Assembly (NCBI GenBank): GCA_023428425.1 | Contig: JAEYYP010000347.1 | Span: forward strand, 1-18,427 | Length of the DNA: 18,427 nt | Direction: 5' to 3' | Source: Pseudomonadota bacterium | GTDB lineage: Bacteria > Pseudomonadota > Alphaproteobacteria > Rhizobiales > Devosiaceae | In this document: positions 1 to 7,767 of the stretch, piece by piece | How the letters are laid out: every line of letters starts with the position of its first letter | Position numbering within the stretch: position 1 is the first letter of the stretch | Notes under the pieces: model-generated | What the model saw: only the letters and a program-made list of their open reading frames with translations | Told to the model about the DNA's origin: nothing | Database searches by the model: none | Program-made: the position numbers and the translations under genes

Positions 1-1127
1 AAGAGACTGTTGCCGGGCTGCCGCGAAAGTTCAACGTCGCCTTCGACGGCGGCGGCGCCGTCGCCGCGCTCGAGGAGACCAACGACATCGGCTTCCAGGC
101 TGTCGAAGTCGTGCCGGCCGGCAGCATCGAGGGGGGCGTGTACTTCCGGCTCGTGCTCGGCGGCATTACCGGCCATCGCGATTTCGCCCGCAACACTGGC
201 GTCTATCTTCGCCCCGAAGAGGCAACCGCCGTCGCCGATGCGATTGTGCGCGTCTTCATCGACCATGGCGACCGCACCGACCGCAACAAGGCGCGCCTGA
301 AATACCTGCTCGACGACTGGGGCTTCGAGAAGTTCCTCTGGGCTGCCGAGGAGAAGCTCGGCCGGGTGCTGCTGCGCATTCCAGATGACATGGTCAAGCC
401 GCGCCAGTCCGTCGACCGCCTCGCCCATATCGGCGCTCACCCCCAGAAGCAGGTCGGCCTCAGCTGGCTCGGCGTTGTGCTGAAGTCGGGTCGGCTGAGC
501 ACGGCTCAGATGCAGGGGATCGCCGAGATCGCGAAGGTATTCGGCGACGGCGATATTCGCCTCACCGTCTGGCAGAACCTGCTGATTTCCGGCATTCCCG
601 ACGCCTGTCTCGACGATGCCCGGGCCGCCATCGCCGCCCTCGGCCTCGCCACCCAGGCTACGCCCCTGCGCGCCGGACTCGTCTCGTGCACCGGAAATGT
701 CGGCTGCAAGTTTGCCGCTTCCGATACCAAGGGCACCGCCGAAGCGATCGCCGAGTGGGTTGAACCGCGACTGGTGCTCGACACGCCGCTCAACATCCAC
801 CTTACCGGCTGCCACCACTCCTGCGCCCAGCACTACATCGGCGACATCGGCCTGATTGCCTGCAAGGTGGAGCGCGGCGAGGACGCCGAACCAGCCGAGG
901 GCTTCCACCTGTTCATCGGCGGGGGTTCCGGCGGCGAGGCGAAGATCGGCCGCGAGCTCTTCCGCGATATTGCAGGCAGCGACGTGCCTGCCGAGGTGGA
1001 GCGGCTGCTAGCCGCCTACCTGCAACACCGGTCGTCGCCGGTCGAGACCTTCTTCGAGTTTGCCCAGCGCCACGAGGTCGATGCGCTCAAGGCCCTTTGT
1101 GAGCCACGCACGGAGCGGGCGGCATGA
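1..1127 (+). CDS. nirA: Ferredoxin-type nitrite (or sulfite) reductase hemoprotein, C-terminal part
   Basis: The gene runs in from the left edge; codons are in frame from base 3 and 374 residues are visible, roughly the last two thirds of a family usually near 590 residues. The protein reduces nitrite to ammonia (sulfite to sulfide in close relatives) at a siroheme coupled to a 4Fe-4S cluster. The cluster cysteines are visible as CTGNVGC (codons at 687 and 705) followed by TGCHHSC (codons at 810 and 822), the C-x5-C...C-x3-C pattern of the family. The segment LPRKFNVAFDGGG near the left edge is typical of the siroheme half-domain. CTGN favours the nitrite reductase branch over classical CysI, but nitrite versus sulfite cannot be settled without the missing N-terminus. 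The stop overlaps the next start (ATGA at 1124-1127), so the two genes are translationally coupled and probably form one electron-transfer unit. Confidence 0.9.
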   Translation, partial: ETVAGLPRKFNVAFDGGGAVAALEETNDIGFQAVEVVPAGSIEGGVYFRLVLGGITGHRDFARNTGVYLRPEEATAVADAIVRVFIDHGDRTDRNKARLKYLLDDWGFEKFLWAAEEKLGRVLLRIPDDMVKPRQSVDRLAHIGAHPQKQVGLSWLGVVLKSGRLSTAQMQGIAEIAKVFGDGDIRLTVWQNLLISGIPDACLDDARAAIAALGLATQATPLRAGLVSCTGNVGCKFAASDTKGTAEAIAEWVEPRLVLDTPLNIHLTGCHHSCAQHYIGDIGLIACKVERGEDAEPAEGFHLFIGGGSGGEAKIGRELFRDIAGSDVPAEVERLLAAYLQHRSSPVETFFEFAQRHEVDALKALCEPRTERAA

Positions 1128-2695
1128 GCATCCACGTCACCCCACAGATCATCCCGGCCGACGCTCCCTTCTCCGACGCCCAGCGCACCTGGCTGAACCG
1201 CTTTTTCGCCGATGCGCTGCTCAAGCTGTCGCCGCTGCCCGAACCGACAACCCCTGCTGCCCCCGCCGAGGACGACTCGACGCCGTGGAAAGACCCGGCG
1301 ATGGCCATCGAGGATCGCATGCTCCTCGCCAGGGACCGGCCGCTGCGTTACCGGCTGCTGGCAGCCATGGCGCAGCAGGATTGCGGCCAGTGCGGCTACA
1401 ACTGCGCCGATTATTCGGGCGCCATCTTCGAGCAGGCCGAGGACAAGCTGAACCTCTGCGCCCCCGGCGGCAAAGCGACGGCGCGCATGCTCAAGTCGCT
1501 GGTGGAGGAGATGGGGGGCGGCGTCATCGGCCCCGAGGAAGCCGCCGCCAAGGCAGTCGCGAAGATAGAGGCCGATATCCGCCCCGGCTATTCCCGGTCA
1601 CACCCAGTCACGGCCCGCTTCGTCGGCCGCACCCGCCTCAACGGCCCGGGCTCGGAGAAGCATACTTGCCACGTCGAGATCGACCTGACCGACTCCGGCA
1701 TCGACTACGAGGTCGGTGACAGCCTGGGCGTATTCCCCGCCAACGATCCGGCCCTTGTCGACGCGATTATCGCCGCCATCGACGTGCCGTCCGATTTTCC
1801 CATCGCCGGCGAGCCGTTCCGACAGGTGCTCATCGAGCGCATGTCGCTCGGCGCGGCACCGGATGCCCTGTTCCAGTTCATCTCATACCTGACCGGCGGC
1901 GAGCGCCGGAAGAAGGCGCAGGCCCTGGCCCGCGGCGAAGACCCTGATGGCGACGCAGCCACCCTCGATGTGCTCGGCGCGCTCAAGAAGTTCGCCGGCA
2001 TCCGTCCCGACCCCGAGGCGCTGATCGAAGTGCTGGAGCCCCTTCAGCCGCGCCTCTACTCGATCTCGTCGTCGCCCAGGACAAACCCCGGCCGGGTCAG
2101 CCTGACCGTCGATTCCGTGCGCTACGAGGCCGCCGGCCGGCAGCGGCTGGGCGTCGCCTCGACCTGGTTCGCCGATCGCATCGCGCCCACGGGCGAACTG
2201 CTCGTCTACGTGCAGAAGGCCCACAACTTCGCCCTGCCCGCTGACGACGACACCCCCATCGTCATGGTCGGACCGGGCACCGGTGTTGCCCCGTTCCGCG
2301 CCTTCATCCACGAGCGGCACGCGCGCCGTGCGGCCGGCCCATCCTGGCTGTTCTTCGGCCACCAGCGCGCCGGGCACGACCACTTCTACGCCGACGAGTG
2401 GGAGATGTTCCGGCAGCAGGGCACCCTGACCAACCTCTCGCTCGCCTGGTCCCGCGACGCCGGACCGAAGACCTACGTGCAGGACAAGATGCGGGAGGCC
2501 GGTGCCGAGCTCTGGGACTGGCTCGGTCGCGGCGCCCACTTCTACGTCTGTGGCGACGCCAAGCGCATGGCCAAGGACGTCGAGACGGCGCTGCGTGATG
2601 TTGCGGTCACCCATGGTGGCCTCTCAGAGGACGCCAGCGCGGCCTTTCTTGACGACCTCAAGGCGAAGGGACGCTATCAGGCCGACGTCTACTGA
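1124..2695 (+). CDS. CysJ-like FAD/NADPH reductase with N-terminal 4Fe-4S domain (sulfite/nitrite reductase flavoprotein)
   Basis: This 523-residue protein probably supplies electrons from NADPH to the preceding siroheme reductase. Residues about 160-523 match the FAD/NADPH half of CysJ: RLYSISSSP at 310-318 (FAD), GPGTGVAPFRAF at 383-394 and YVCGDAKRMAKDVE at 474-487 (NADPH), and the terminal aromatic Y523. CysJ's N-terminal flavodoxin (FMN) domain is missing. Instead residues 87-112 carry C-x2-C-x3-C-x17-C (C87, C90, C94, C112) followed by PGG, resembling the small FeS domain of RnfB-type proteins (PF04060-like). I infer the path NADPH to FAD to 4Fe-4S to siroheme, all in the cytoplasm. The start is fixed by the 4-nt overlap with the upstream stop. 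It is likely part of nitrate/nitrite assimilation; a sulfite role is the alternative. Confidence 0.9.
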   Translation: MSIHVTPQIIPADAPFSDAQRTWLNRFFADALLKLSPLPEPTTPAAPAEDDSTPWKDPAMAIEDRMLLARDRPLRYRLLAAMAQQDCGQCGYNCADYSGAIFEQAEDKLNLCAPGGKATARMLKSLVEEMGGGVIGPEEAAAKAVAKIEADIRPGYSRSHPVTARFVGRTRLNGPGSEKHTCHVEIDLTDSGIDYEVGDSLGVFPANDPALVDAIIAAIDVPSDFPIAGEPFRQVLIERMSLGAAPDALFQFISYLTGGERRKKAQALARGEDPDGDAATLDVLGALKKFAGIRPDPEALIEVLEPLQPRLYSISSSPRTNPGRVSLTVDSVRYEAAGRQRLGVASTWFADRIAPTGELLVYVQKAHNFALPADDDTPIVMVGPGTGVAPFRAFIHERHARRAAGPSWLFFGHQRAGHDHFYADEWEMFRQQGTLTNLSLAWSRDAGPKTYVQDKMREAGAELWDWLGRGAHFYVCGDAKRMAKDVETALRDVAVTHGGLSEDASAAFLDDLKAKGRYQADVY

Positions 2696-2747
2696 GGGCA
2701 TCCCCGGGCGTTGACAATCCGCGCCGGCGCGCGCATCGAAGGCTGTC

Positions 2748-3764
2748 ATGGTGACCCTCAAGGAAATCGCTAGCGTCGTCGGCGTATCCACGGCGACGGT
2801 GAGCCGCGTGCTCAACTTCGACTCGACCCTGTCGATCACCGCCAGGAAGCGACAGGCCATCATCGAGACCGCGGAGGCGCTGAACTACGCCACCCCGCGC
2901 AATCGCAACCGCGCCAATGCCCAGGGGCTGAACAAGGTCGCGCTGGTGCATTTCCTGCGCCCCGAGCAGGAGCTGATCGACCCCTACTATGTCGGCCTTC
3001 GGCTCGGCATCGAGAGCCGGTGCCAGGCGCTGAAGATCGAGACGGTGAAGGTCTACCACACCGATTCCAAACCCGACGCGGCGCTGCTTCAGGGTGCCTC
3101 TGGCGTCATCGCCATCGGACATCAGGACCCGGACGAAGTGGCGTGGCTTGCCCGCCATGCCCGCCACCTGGTCTTCGCCGATTTCGCTCCGCCCAGCGAC
3201 GAGTTCGACAGCGTGTCGAGCAACCTCGTCACCGCCATGCACAAGCTCCTCAACGCCCTCAAGGACCGAGGCTATCGGCGCATCGGCTTCGCCGGATGGA
3301 TGGAGGAGCGCTCCGAAGACCCGTACTACGAGTTGCGCTGCCGCAGTTACATCGAGTGGATGCGGCAGAACATGGCGTTCGACCCCGAGATTTGCGTCAC
3401 CGAGCGCTCGGTAAACCGCCACACGGAGCAGGTCGGCTACCGGCTGGGCTCACGGTTGATGGAGACGGCGGAGCGTCCCGACGCCATTGTCACCGGCAAC
3501 GACAACATCGCCATCGGGCTCTACCGGGCCATCGAGGAAAAGGGATATACCATCCCCCGCGATATCGCGGTGGCGAGCTTCAACGACATCTCCGTCGCCC
3601 AGTTCATGAACCCGCCGCTGACCACCATCCGGCTGCCCTCCGAGGAGATCGGCGAGACGGCAGTGGAACTGCTGCTCGAACGGGTCGCCGGTCGCGAGCT
3701 GGCAAAGCGCATCAACCTCGCCTCCCAGATCGTCTGGCGCCAGTCGACGCGCGAGACTTCGTAG
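2748..3764 (+). CDS. LacI-family transcriptional regulator, EbgR/GalR-like
   Basis: A 338-residue LacI-family regulator. The N-terminal helix-turn-helix is VTLKEIASVVGVSTATVSRVLN (residues 2-23). It is followed by a periplasmic-binding-protein-like sugar-sensing domain ending in the usual motif ASFNDISVAQFMNPPLTTIR. From memory it resembles E. coli EbgR, repressor of the evolved beta-galactosidase, including the phrase DPYY near residue 83. The hinge (YATPRNRNR) lacks the usual L-A-x-x-L minor-groove helix, so its operator may not have the classical CG centre. The Shine-Dalgarno GAAGG at 2738-2742 stands 5 nt before the ATG. It lies directly upstream of, and in the same direction as, a GH2 glycosidase, with a perfect palindrome between them; it most likely controls that enzyme. 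The inducer is probably a galactoside or glucuronide, by inference only. Confidence 0.93.
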   Translation: MVTLKEIASVVGVSTATVSRVLNFDSTLSITARKRQAIIETAEALNYATPRNRNRANAQGLNKVALVHFLRPEQELIDPYYVGLRLGIESRCQALKIETVKVYHTDSKPDAALLQGASGVIAIGHQDPDEVAWLARHARHLVFADFAPPSDEFDSVSSNLVTAMHKLLNALKDRGYRRIGFAGWMEERSEDPYYELRCRSYIEWMRQNMAFDPEICVTERSVNRHTEQVGYRLGSRLMETAERPDAIVTGNDNIAIGLYRAIEEKGYTIPRDIAVASFNDISVAQFMNPPLTTIRLPSEEIGETAVELLLERVAGRELAKRINLASQIVWRQSTRETS

Positions 3765-3795
3765 CAGGCCGACCCCGCGCGGTACGGTAGCGCCG

Positions 3796-3811
3796 CAGTA
3801 AATATTTACTG
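3796..3811. promoter_or_regulatory. Perfect 16-bp palindrome, probable operator for the GH2 gene
   Basis: CAGTAAATATTTACTG reads the same on both strands and is strikingly AT-rich in a GC-rich region. It lies 31 bp after the EbgR-like regulator's stop and 80 bp before the GH2 start. A weak sigma70-like promoter may follow directly: TTGCCT at 3817-3822, a 17-nt spacer, then TAGCAA at 3840-3845. The palindrome would then touch the upstream edge of the -35 box. LacI-family proteins bind palindromes of this size, though most have a CG centre; this one has an AT centre. Assignment to the upstream regulator is inference. Confidence 0.6.
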
Positions 3812-3891
3812 AACGCTTGCCTTGTCCGGTGGCGCCCTCTAGCAATGCGGGACATGACCGCAGCCAAATGCGGCGTCGAGGGAGCCTTCAC

Positions 3892-6078
3892 ATGCGTTCG
3901 ATTGTCAGCTTCAACACCGGCTGGGTGTTCGAGGACGGCATAGCCGTTACCCTGCCGCACACGGCCCTCGAGCTGCCCTTCTCCTACTTCGATGAACGCG
4001 CCTATCAGCGCGAGTTCACCTACTCGAAGACGTTTACCGCCGACCCCGCCTGGGCTGACGACGAGGTGACGGTGGTATTCGACGGGGCCATGGCCAATGC
4101 CCGGGTCAGCCTCAACGGCGAACAGATCGCGGCGCACAAGGATGGCTACACCCCGTTCGAGGCCCGATTGACCGGCCGCCTCCAGCCCGGCGAGAACGTG
4201 CTGACCGTCGTGATCGACGGCAGCGAGAACCCCGAGATTCCGCCCTTCGGCGGCCGCATCGACTACCTCACCTATGCCGGCATCTATCGCGATGTCTGGC
4301 TCAGGCGCACCGCGCCCGTATCGATCGCCGGGGCGAAGGTCGAGACGCCCGATGCCCTCGCATCGACCAAAACAGTCCTCGTCCGCGCCATGCTCGCCAA
4401 TCCGCGCGGCCTCGCCTTAGCCGGCCAACTGACGGCCACCCTCAGCGATGCGGCGGGCGCCATTGTCGCCAAGGCGTCGCAGCCGGCCGCGGCCGAGGTG
4501 ACATTCCGCTTCGACGGGCTGGAGGGCATCGCCCTGTGGGATATCGACAGTCCCAACCTCTATAGCCTGACCCTCTCCCTGGGGGACTCGGACGAGCTCG
4601 AGACCAGGTTCGGTTTCCGCATGGCCGAGTTCACCCCGGAGGGTTTCTTCCTCAACGGCCGCCACCTGAAGCTGCGTGGGCTGAACCGTCACCAGTCCTT
4701 CCCCTACTCCGGCTATGCCCTCGGCCGCGCCGCGCAGGAGCGCGACGCCGAGATCCTGAAGCGCGAGTTGCACGTCAACATCGTCCGTGCCTCGCACTAC
4801 CCGCAGTCGACCTGGTTCCTCGACCATTGCCATCGCATCGCCCTCCTCGTCTTCGAGGAAATCCCCGGTTGGCAGCACATCGGCGGCGACGCCTGGAAGG
4901 CCGAGGCGGTCGAGAACGTGCGGCGCATGATCACCCGCGACTGGAACCACCCCTCGATCATCATCTGGGGCGTCCGCATCAACGAGAGCCAGGACGACCA
5001 CGACTTCTACGTCGAGACCAACCGCCTCGCGCATGAACTCGACAAGACGCGCCAGACGGGCGGCGTTCGCTACATCACCGACAGCGAGATGCTCGAAGAC
5101 GTCTACACCATGAACGACTTCATCCTCGGCAACGAGGAACTGGGCGGCAACCGCCCGCGCACGGCGCTGCGGCCGATCACCGAGACGACAGGCCTCGAAA
5201 AGCCGGTGCCCTACATGATCACCGAGTTCGGTGGCCACATGTACCCCACCAAGTCCAACGACCAGGAGCAGCGGCAGGCCGAGCATGTCCGCCGCCATCT
5301 CGACGTGCTCAACGCCGCCTACGGCAACCCGGGCATTTCGGGCGCCATCGGCTGGTGCGCCTTCGACTACAACACCCACAAGGATTTCGGCTCCGGCGAT
5401 CGCATCTGCCACCACGGCGTGATGGACATGTTCCGCGAGCCCAAGTTCGCCGCTTATGCCTATGCCTCCCAGTGCGAGCCCGAGGAGGAAATCATCCTGC
5501 AGCCGGTGACCTTCTGGGCCCGCGGCGAGCGCAATATCGGCGGCGTGCTGCCGCTGATGATCCTCACCAACTGCGACGAGGTCGAGGTCCGCTACGGCGG
5601 CAACGTGGTGAAGCGGCTCGGCCCTGATCGAGCCACCTACCCGCATCTTCCGCACGCCCCGGTGGTTTTCGAGCGTGGCCACTTCAGCGCCGAGGAACTC
5701 GGGCTGTGGGGCGCCGAATGGCACGACGCGACGATCACCGGCTTCATTGGCGGCAAGGCGGTGAAGGTGGTGAACTACGTCGCCGACCCGGTAGCGCAGA
5801 CGCTCGAAGTCGTCGCCGATGCCCCCGCCATCGGCCACACCGATGCGGTGCGCGTCATGGTGCGTGCCCTCGACCAGGCCGGCCACAAGCTGCCCTTCTA
5901 CCCCGAGCCGGTGACGATCGAGGTGTCTGGCGCCGGCAAGCGCCTCGGTCCATCGACAGTGCCGCTGCGCGCCGGTTCGACTGGATTCTGGGTACAGGCG
6001 ACGGGCGCGGGGCGGATCGACATCACCGTGACCAGCGAGCGGCTAGGCGTCCGCACGCTGGCGATCATCGCCGGCTAG
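3892..6078 (+). CDS. Glycoside hydrolase family 2 protein (beta-galactosidase/beta-glucuronidase type)
   Basis: A 728-residue retaining glycosidase. No signal peptide is seen, so it probably acts in the cytoplasm on imported oligosaccharides. The layout is that of GH2: an N-terminal jelly-roll sugar-binding domain (about 30-150, with GRIDYLTYAGIYRDVWLR), an immunoglobulin-like domain (about 150-245), a TIM barrel (about 250-560) and C-terminal beta domains. The barrel begins with LRGLNRHQSFPYSGY. The probable acid/base is E365 in WGVRINES and the nucleophile E445 in ITEFGG. The specific sugar cannot be read from the sequence; galactosidase and glucuronidase share these motifs. The ATG at 3892 was preferred over an in-frame ATG at 3868 because GAGGGAG (3878-3884) lies 7 nt upstream. 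It is probably controlled by the EbgR-like regulator. Its stop overlaps the convergent cutC stop in a shared CTAG (6075-6078). Confidence 0.93.
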   Translation: MRSIVSFNTGWVFEDGIAVTLPHTALELPFSYFDERAYQREFTYSKTFTADPAWADDEVTVVFDGAMANARVSLNGEQIAAHKDGYTPFEARLTGRLQPGENVLTVVIDGSENPEIPPFGGRIDYLTYAGIYRDVWLRRTAPVSIAGAKVETPDALASTKTVLVRAMLANPRGLALAGQLTATLSDAAGAIVAKASQPAAAEVTFRFDGLEGIALWDIDSPNLYSLTLSLGDSDELETRFGFRMAEFTPEGFFLNGRHLKLRGLNRHQSFPYSGYALGRAAQERDAEILKRELHVNIVRASHYPQSTWFLDHCHRIALLVFEEIPGWQHIGGDAWKAEAVENVRRMITRDWNHPSIIIWGVRINESQDDHDFYVETNRLAHELDKTRQTGGVRYITDSEMLEDVYTMNDFILGNEELGGNRPRTALRPITETTGLEKPVPYMITEFGGHMYPTKSNDQEQRQAEHVRRHLDVLNAAYGNPGISGAIGWCAFDYNTHKDFGSGDRICHHGVMDMFREPKFAAYAYASQCEPEEEIILQPVTFWARGERNIGGVLPLMILTNCDEVEVRYGGNVVKRLGPDRATYPHLPHAPVVFERGHFSAEELGLWGAEWHDATITGFIGGKAVKVVNYVADPVAQTLEVVADAPAIGHTDAVRVMVRALDQAGHKLPFYPEPVTIEVSGAGKRLGPSTVPLRAGSTGFWVQATGAGRIDITVTSERLGVRTLAIIAG

Positions 6079-6794
6079 ACGAGTCCCGCGAGCGTTTCCC
6101 GGAATGCGCGCACCACCTCGGCATCGGTGTGCCGCCTGGACTTCGCCGCGAACCCCAGCCGCACCGCGCCCTCGGCCGATGCCCGGGGCTCTCCCGCGCA
6201 GGAGGAGTGCACCTCGTCCACCGGCACGACGGCCAGCAGGTCGAGCACATTGTCCGGCCGAAGGCCCGCCCCCGCCATGACGCTGATGCGCCCACGCGCC
6301 GTGGCGTGAACCAGCGCCAGCTGACCCAGCCCCTCGAGTGCTGTCGGCGCTCCACCCGACGTGAGGATGCGGTCGAAGCCGAGGGCGATCGCCATCTCGG
6401 TCGCCTCGGCGAAATCCGGCACGAGATCGATGGCCCGGTGCAAGGTCGTGCCGAGACCATCGGCTTCGTCCAGCAGGCGCGCAAGGACGGCGCCGTCCAG
6501 CGTCCCGTCTGCACGGTTGGCGCCCAGCACCACGCCGGCCAGCCCGGCCTGCCGCACGGCCGCGATGTCGCGCAGCATCGCGTCGAGGTCATGGCCATCG
6601 AGCACGAAATCGCCGGAGCGGGGCCGGATGAGCGCGAGCGTCTCGACGCCCGTTTCCGCCGCCAGCGCCATCAGCCCCGGCAGGGGAGTCAGCCCGCCCA
6701 GTTCGAGTGCCGAGCAGAGTTCGATGCGTTCCGCCCCGCCGTCGATGGCGGCTGCCAGCGATTGCGGATCGGCAACACAGACTTCGAGCTTCAT
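6075..6794 (-). CDS. cutC: CutC family protein (TIM barrel, function unsettled)
   Basis: A 239-residue protein of the CutC family, conventionally called copper homeostasis proteins; that role is doubtful in bacteria. Visible family motifs are MKLEVCVAD at the N-terminus, GGAERIELCSALELGGLTP (19-37), LIRPRSGDF, HRAID, ILTSGG, MAGAGLRPDNV and EVHSS. C6 and C27 correspond to the conserved cysteine positions. The fold is a single TIM barrel. The start overlaps the stop of the ROK kinase (ATGA at 6791-6794), so the two are translated together. Sitting between a sugar kinase and a glycosidase, it may act on a sugar or sugar phosphate rather than on copper; this is inference. No copper transporter, chaperone or metal-responsive regulator is nearby. 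Confidence 0.92.
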   Translation of the reverse strand: MKLEVCVADPQSLAAAIDGGAERIELCSALELGGLTPLPGLMALAAETGVETLALIRPRSGDFVLDGHDLDAMLRDIAAVRQAGLAGVVLGANRADGTLDGAVLARLLDEADGLGTTLHRAIDLVPDFAEATEMAIALGFDRILTSGGAPTALEGLGQLALVHATARGRISVMAGAGLRPDNVLDLLAVVPVDEVHSSCAGEPRASAEGAVRLGFAAKSRRHTDAEVVRAFRETLAGLV

Positions 6795-7708
6795 GTCAGT
6801 CCCCCCAATATTGCCGCCCCCACCAGCCCCGGTTCGACCGCAAGCTGCGCCGGCACCACCAGTGGCGAGTCGGTCCGGCGCAGGATGCGGTCTCGTACCT
6901 CCCGATCGAGCCGCGCCACCAGCGCCTGCGACTTGCCGAGCCCGCCCCCAACCGGCACGCTGCCTGCACCGACGACATTGATCACCAGCGCCAGCGGCGG
7001 CGCCACGATCTGCATGAACGCATCGACGGTCCGGACCGCAGCCCCGTCGCCAGCCGCCCACGCCGCGACGATCTCGACGCTGTTTCGCACCTGTCCGGTG
7101 AAGTGCTTGTGCAGCCGCTCCAGCCCTCGGGCCCCGCCCAGCGTATCCACACAGCCGGCCTGCCCGCAGCCGCAGGCAAAGCGTGGCAGTTCCACCGCAG
7201 AACTACCCGCTTGATCGAGCACGCGCGTGGCCGCCACCGGTGCGTGCCCCCACTCGCCGGCGTATCCCCCGTGGCCGCTCACGATCTTGCCGTCGATCAC
7301 CAGACCACCGCCGACCCCGGTACCGAGGATCACCCCGAAGACGATCCGCTTTCCGCGGCCGGCGCCTGCCCCCGCTTCGGCCAGCGCGAACAGGTCGGCA
7401 TCGTTGCCGATCACCACCGGACGCCCAAGCTCGACGGAAAGGTCGGCCGCCAGCGTGCGCCCGTCGATACAGGGAATGTTGGCGCACTTGATGACGCCGC
7501 TGGCCGGATCGATGACGCCGGTGATGGCTATGGCTACGGTCGAACCGGCGGGTGCCGGCGACAGCGCCAGCATCTCCCTGATGGCCGCGACGAACGCACC
7601 GAAATCGTCGAGCGGGGTCCGCAATCGTCCCAGCAACTCGATCTCGCTGGGGCTCCGCGCCACGGCGCCCTTGATGCCGGAACCGCCGATGTCTAAGCAG
7701 GTGATCAT
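6791..7708 (-). CDS. ROK-family sugar kinase, NagK-like (probable N-acetylglucosamine kinase)
   Basis: A 305-residue ROK kinase without a DNA-binding domain, so an enzyme rather than a NagC-type regulator. The ATP phosphate loop is DIGGSGIKG (6-14), the catalytic aspartate is D103 in GNDAD, and a second phosphate-binding segment is LGTGVGGGL (128-136). The zinc site is H155 in GEWGH plus C179, C181 and C186 in CGCGQAGC. From memory it resembles E. coli NagK over its whole length, including the PxDxxDAF-like stretch near residue 32 and AADLS near 87, which suggests GlcNAc as substrate; other hexoses remain possible. It is the first gene of a two-gene unit with cutC and is divergent from a LacI regulator. 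The ATG lies only 59 nt from that regulator's preferred start, so both promoters must be packed into or next to this gap. Confidence 0.9.
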   Translation of the reverse strand: MITCLDIGGSGIKGAVARSPSEIELLGRLRTPLDDFGAFVAAIREMLALSPAPAGSTVAIAITGVIDPASGVIKCANIPCIDGRTLAADLSVELGRPVVIGNDADLFALAEAGAGAGRGKRIVFGVILGTGVGGGLVIDGKIVSGHGGYAGEWGHAPVAATRVLDQAGSSAVELPRFACGCGQAGCVDTLGGARGLERLHKHFTGQVRNSVEIVAAWAAGDGAAVRTVDAFMQIVAPPLALVINVVGAGSVPVGGGLGKSQALVARLDREVRDRILRRTDSPLVVPAQLAVEPGLVGAAILGGLT

Positions 7709-7754
7709 CCGTTGGTTTGCCTTGGTTTTCAGCGTCGATGCACGATAGGGCGAA

Positions 7755-7760
7755 GAAGGA
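7755..7760 (+). promoter_or_regulatory. Ribosome binding site deciding the GTG start of the second LacI regulator
   Basis: GAAGGA lies 7 nt before the GTG at 7768. The in-frame ATG at 7738 and TTG at 7717 have no comparable site upstream. The GTG start also gives the short lead-in before the helix-turn-helix that is normal in this family. Confidence 0.5.
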
Positions 7761-7767
7761 CGAACTG

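Noticed and set aside
2711..2739. Possible promoter of the EbgR-like regulator (perfect TTGACA at 2711-2716)
   Set aside because: No acceptable -10 box is found at 16-18 nt spacing, and transcription would begin almost on the start codon; the match may be chance.
4417..5886. Long minus-strand open frame (489 codons) inside the GH2 gene
   Set aside because: The GH2 motifs, catalytic residues and start site support the + strand; the antisense product is low-complexity V/G/E/D-rich sequence with no family match.
6791..7708. ROK protein as a transcriptional regulator (NagC/XylR type)
   Set aside because: There is no N-terminal helix-turn-helix; the protein begins directly with the ATP-binding DIGGSG loop and has the kinase aspartate and zinc site.
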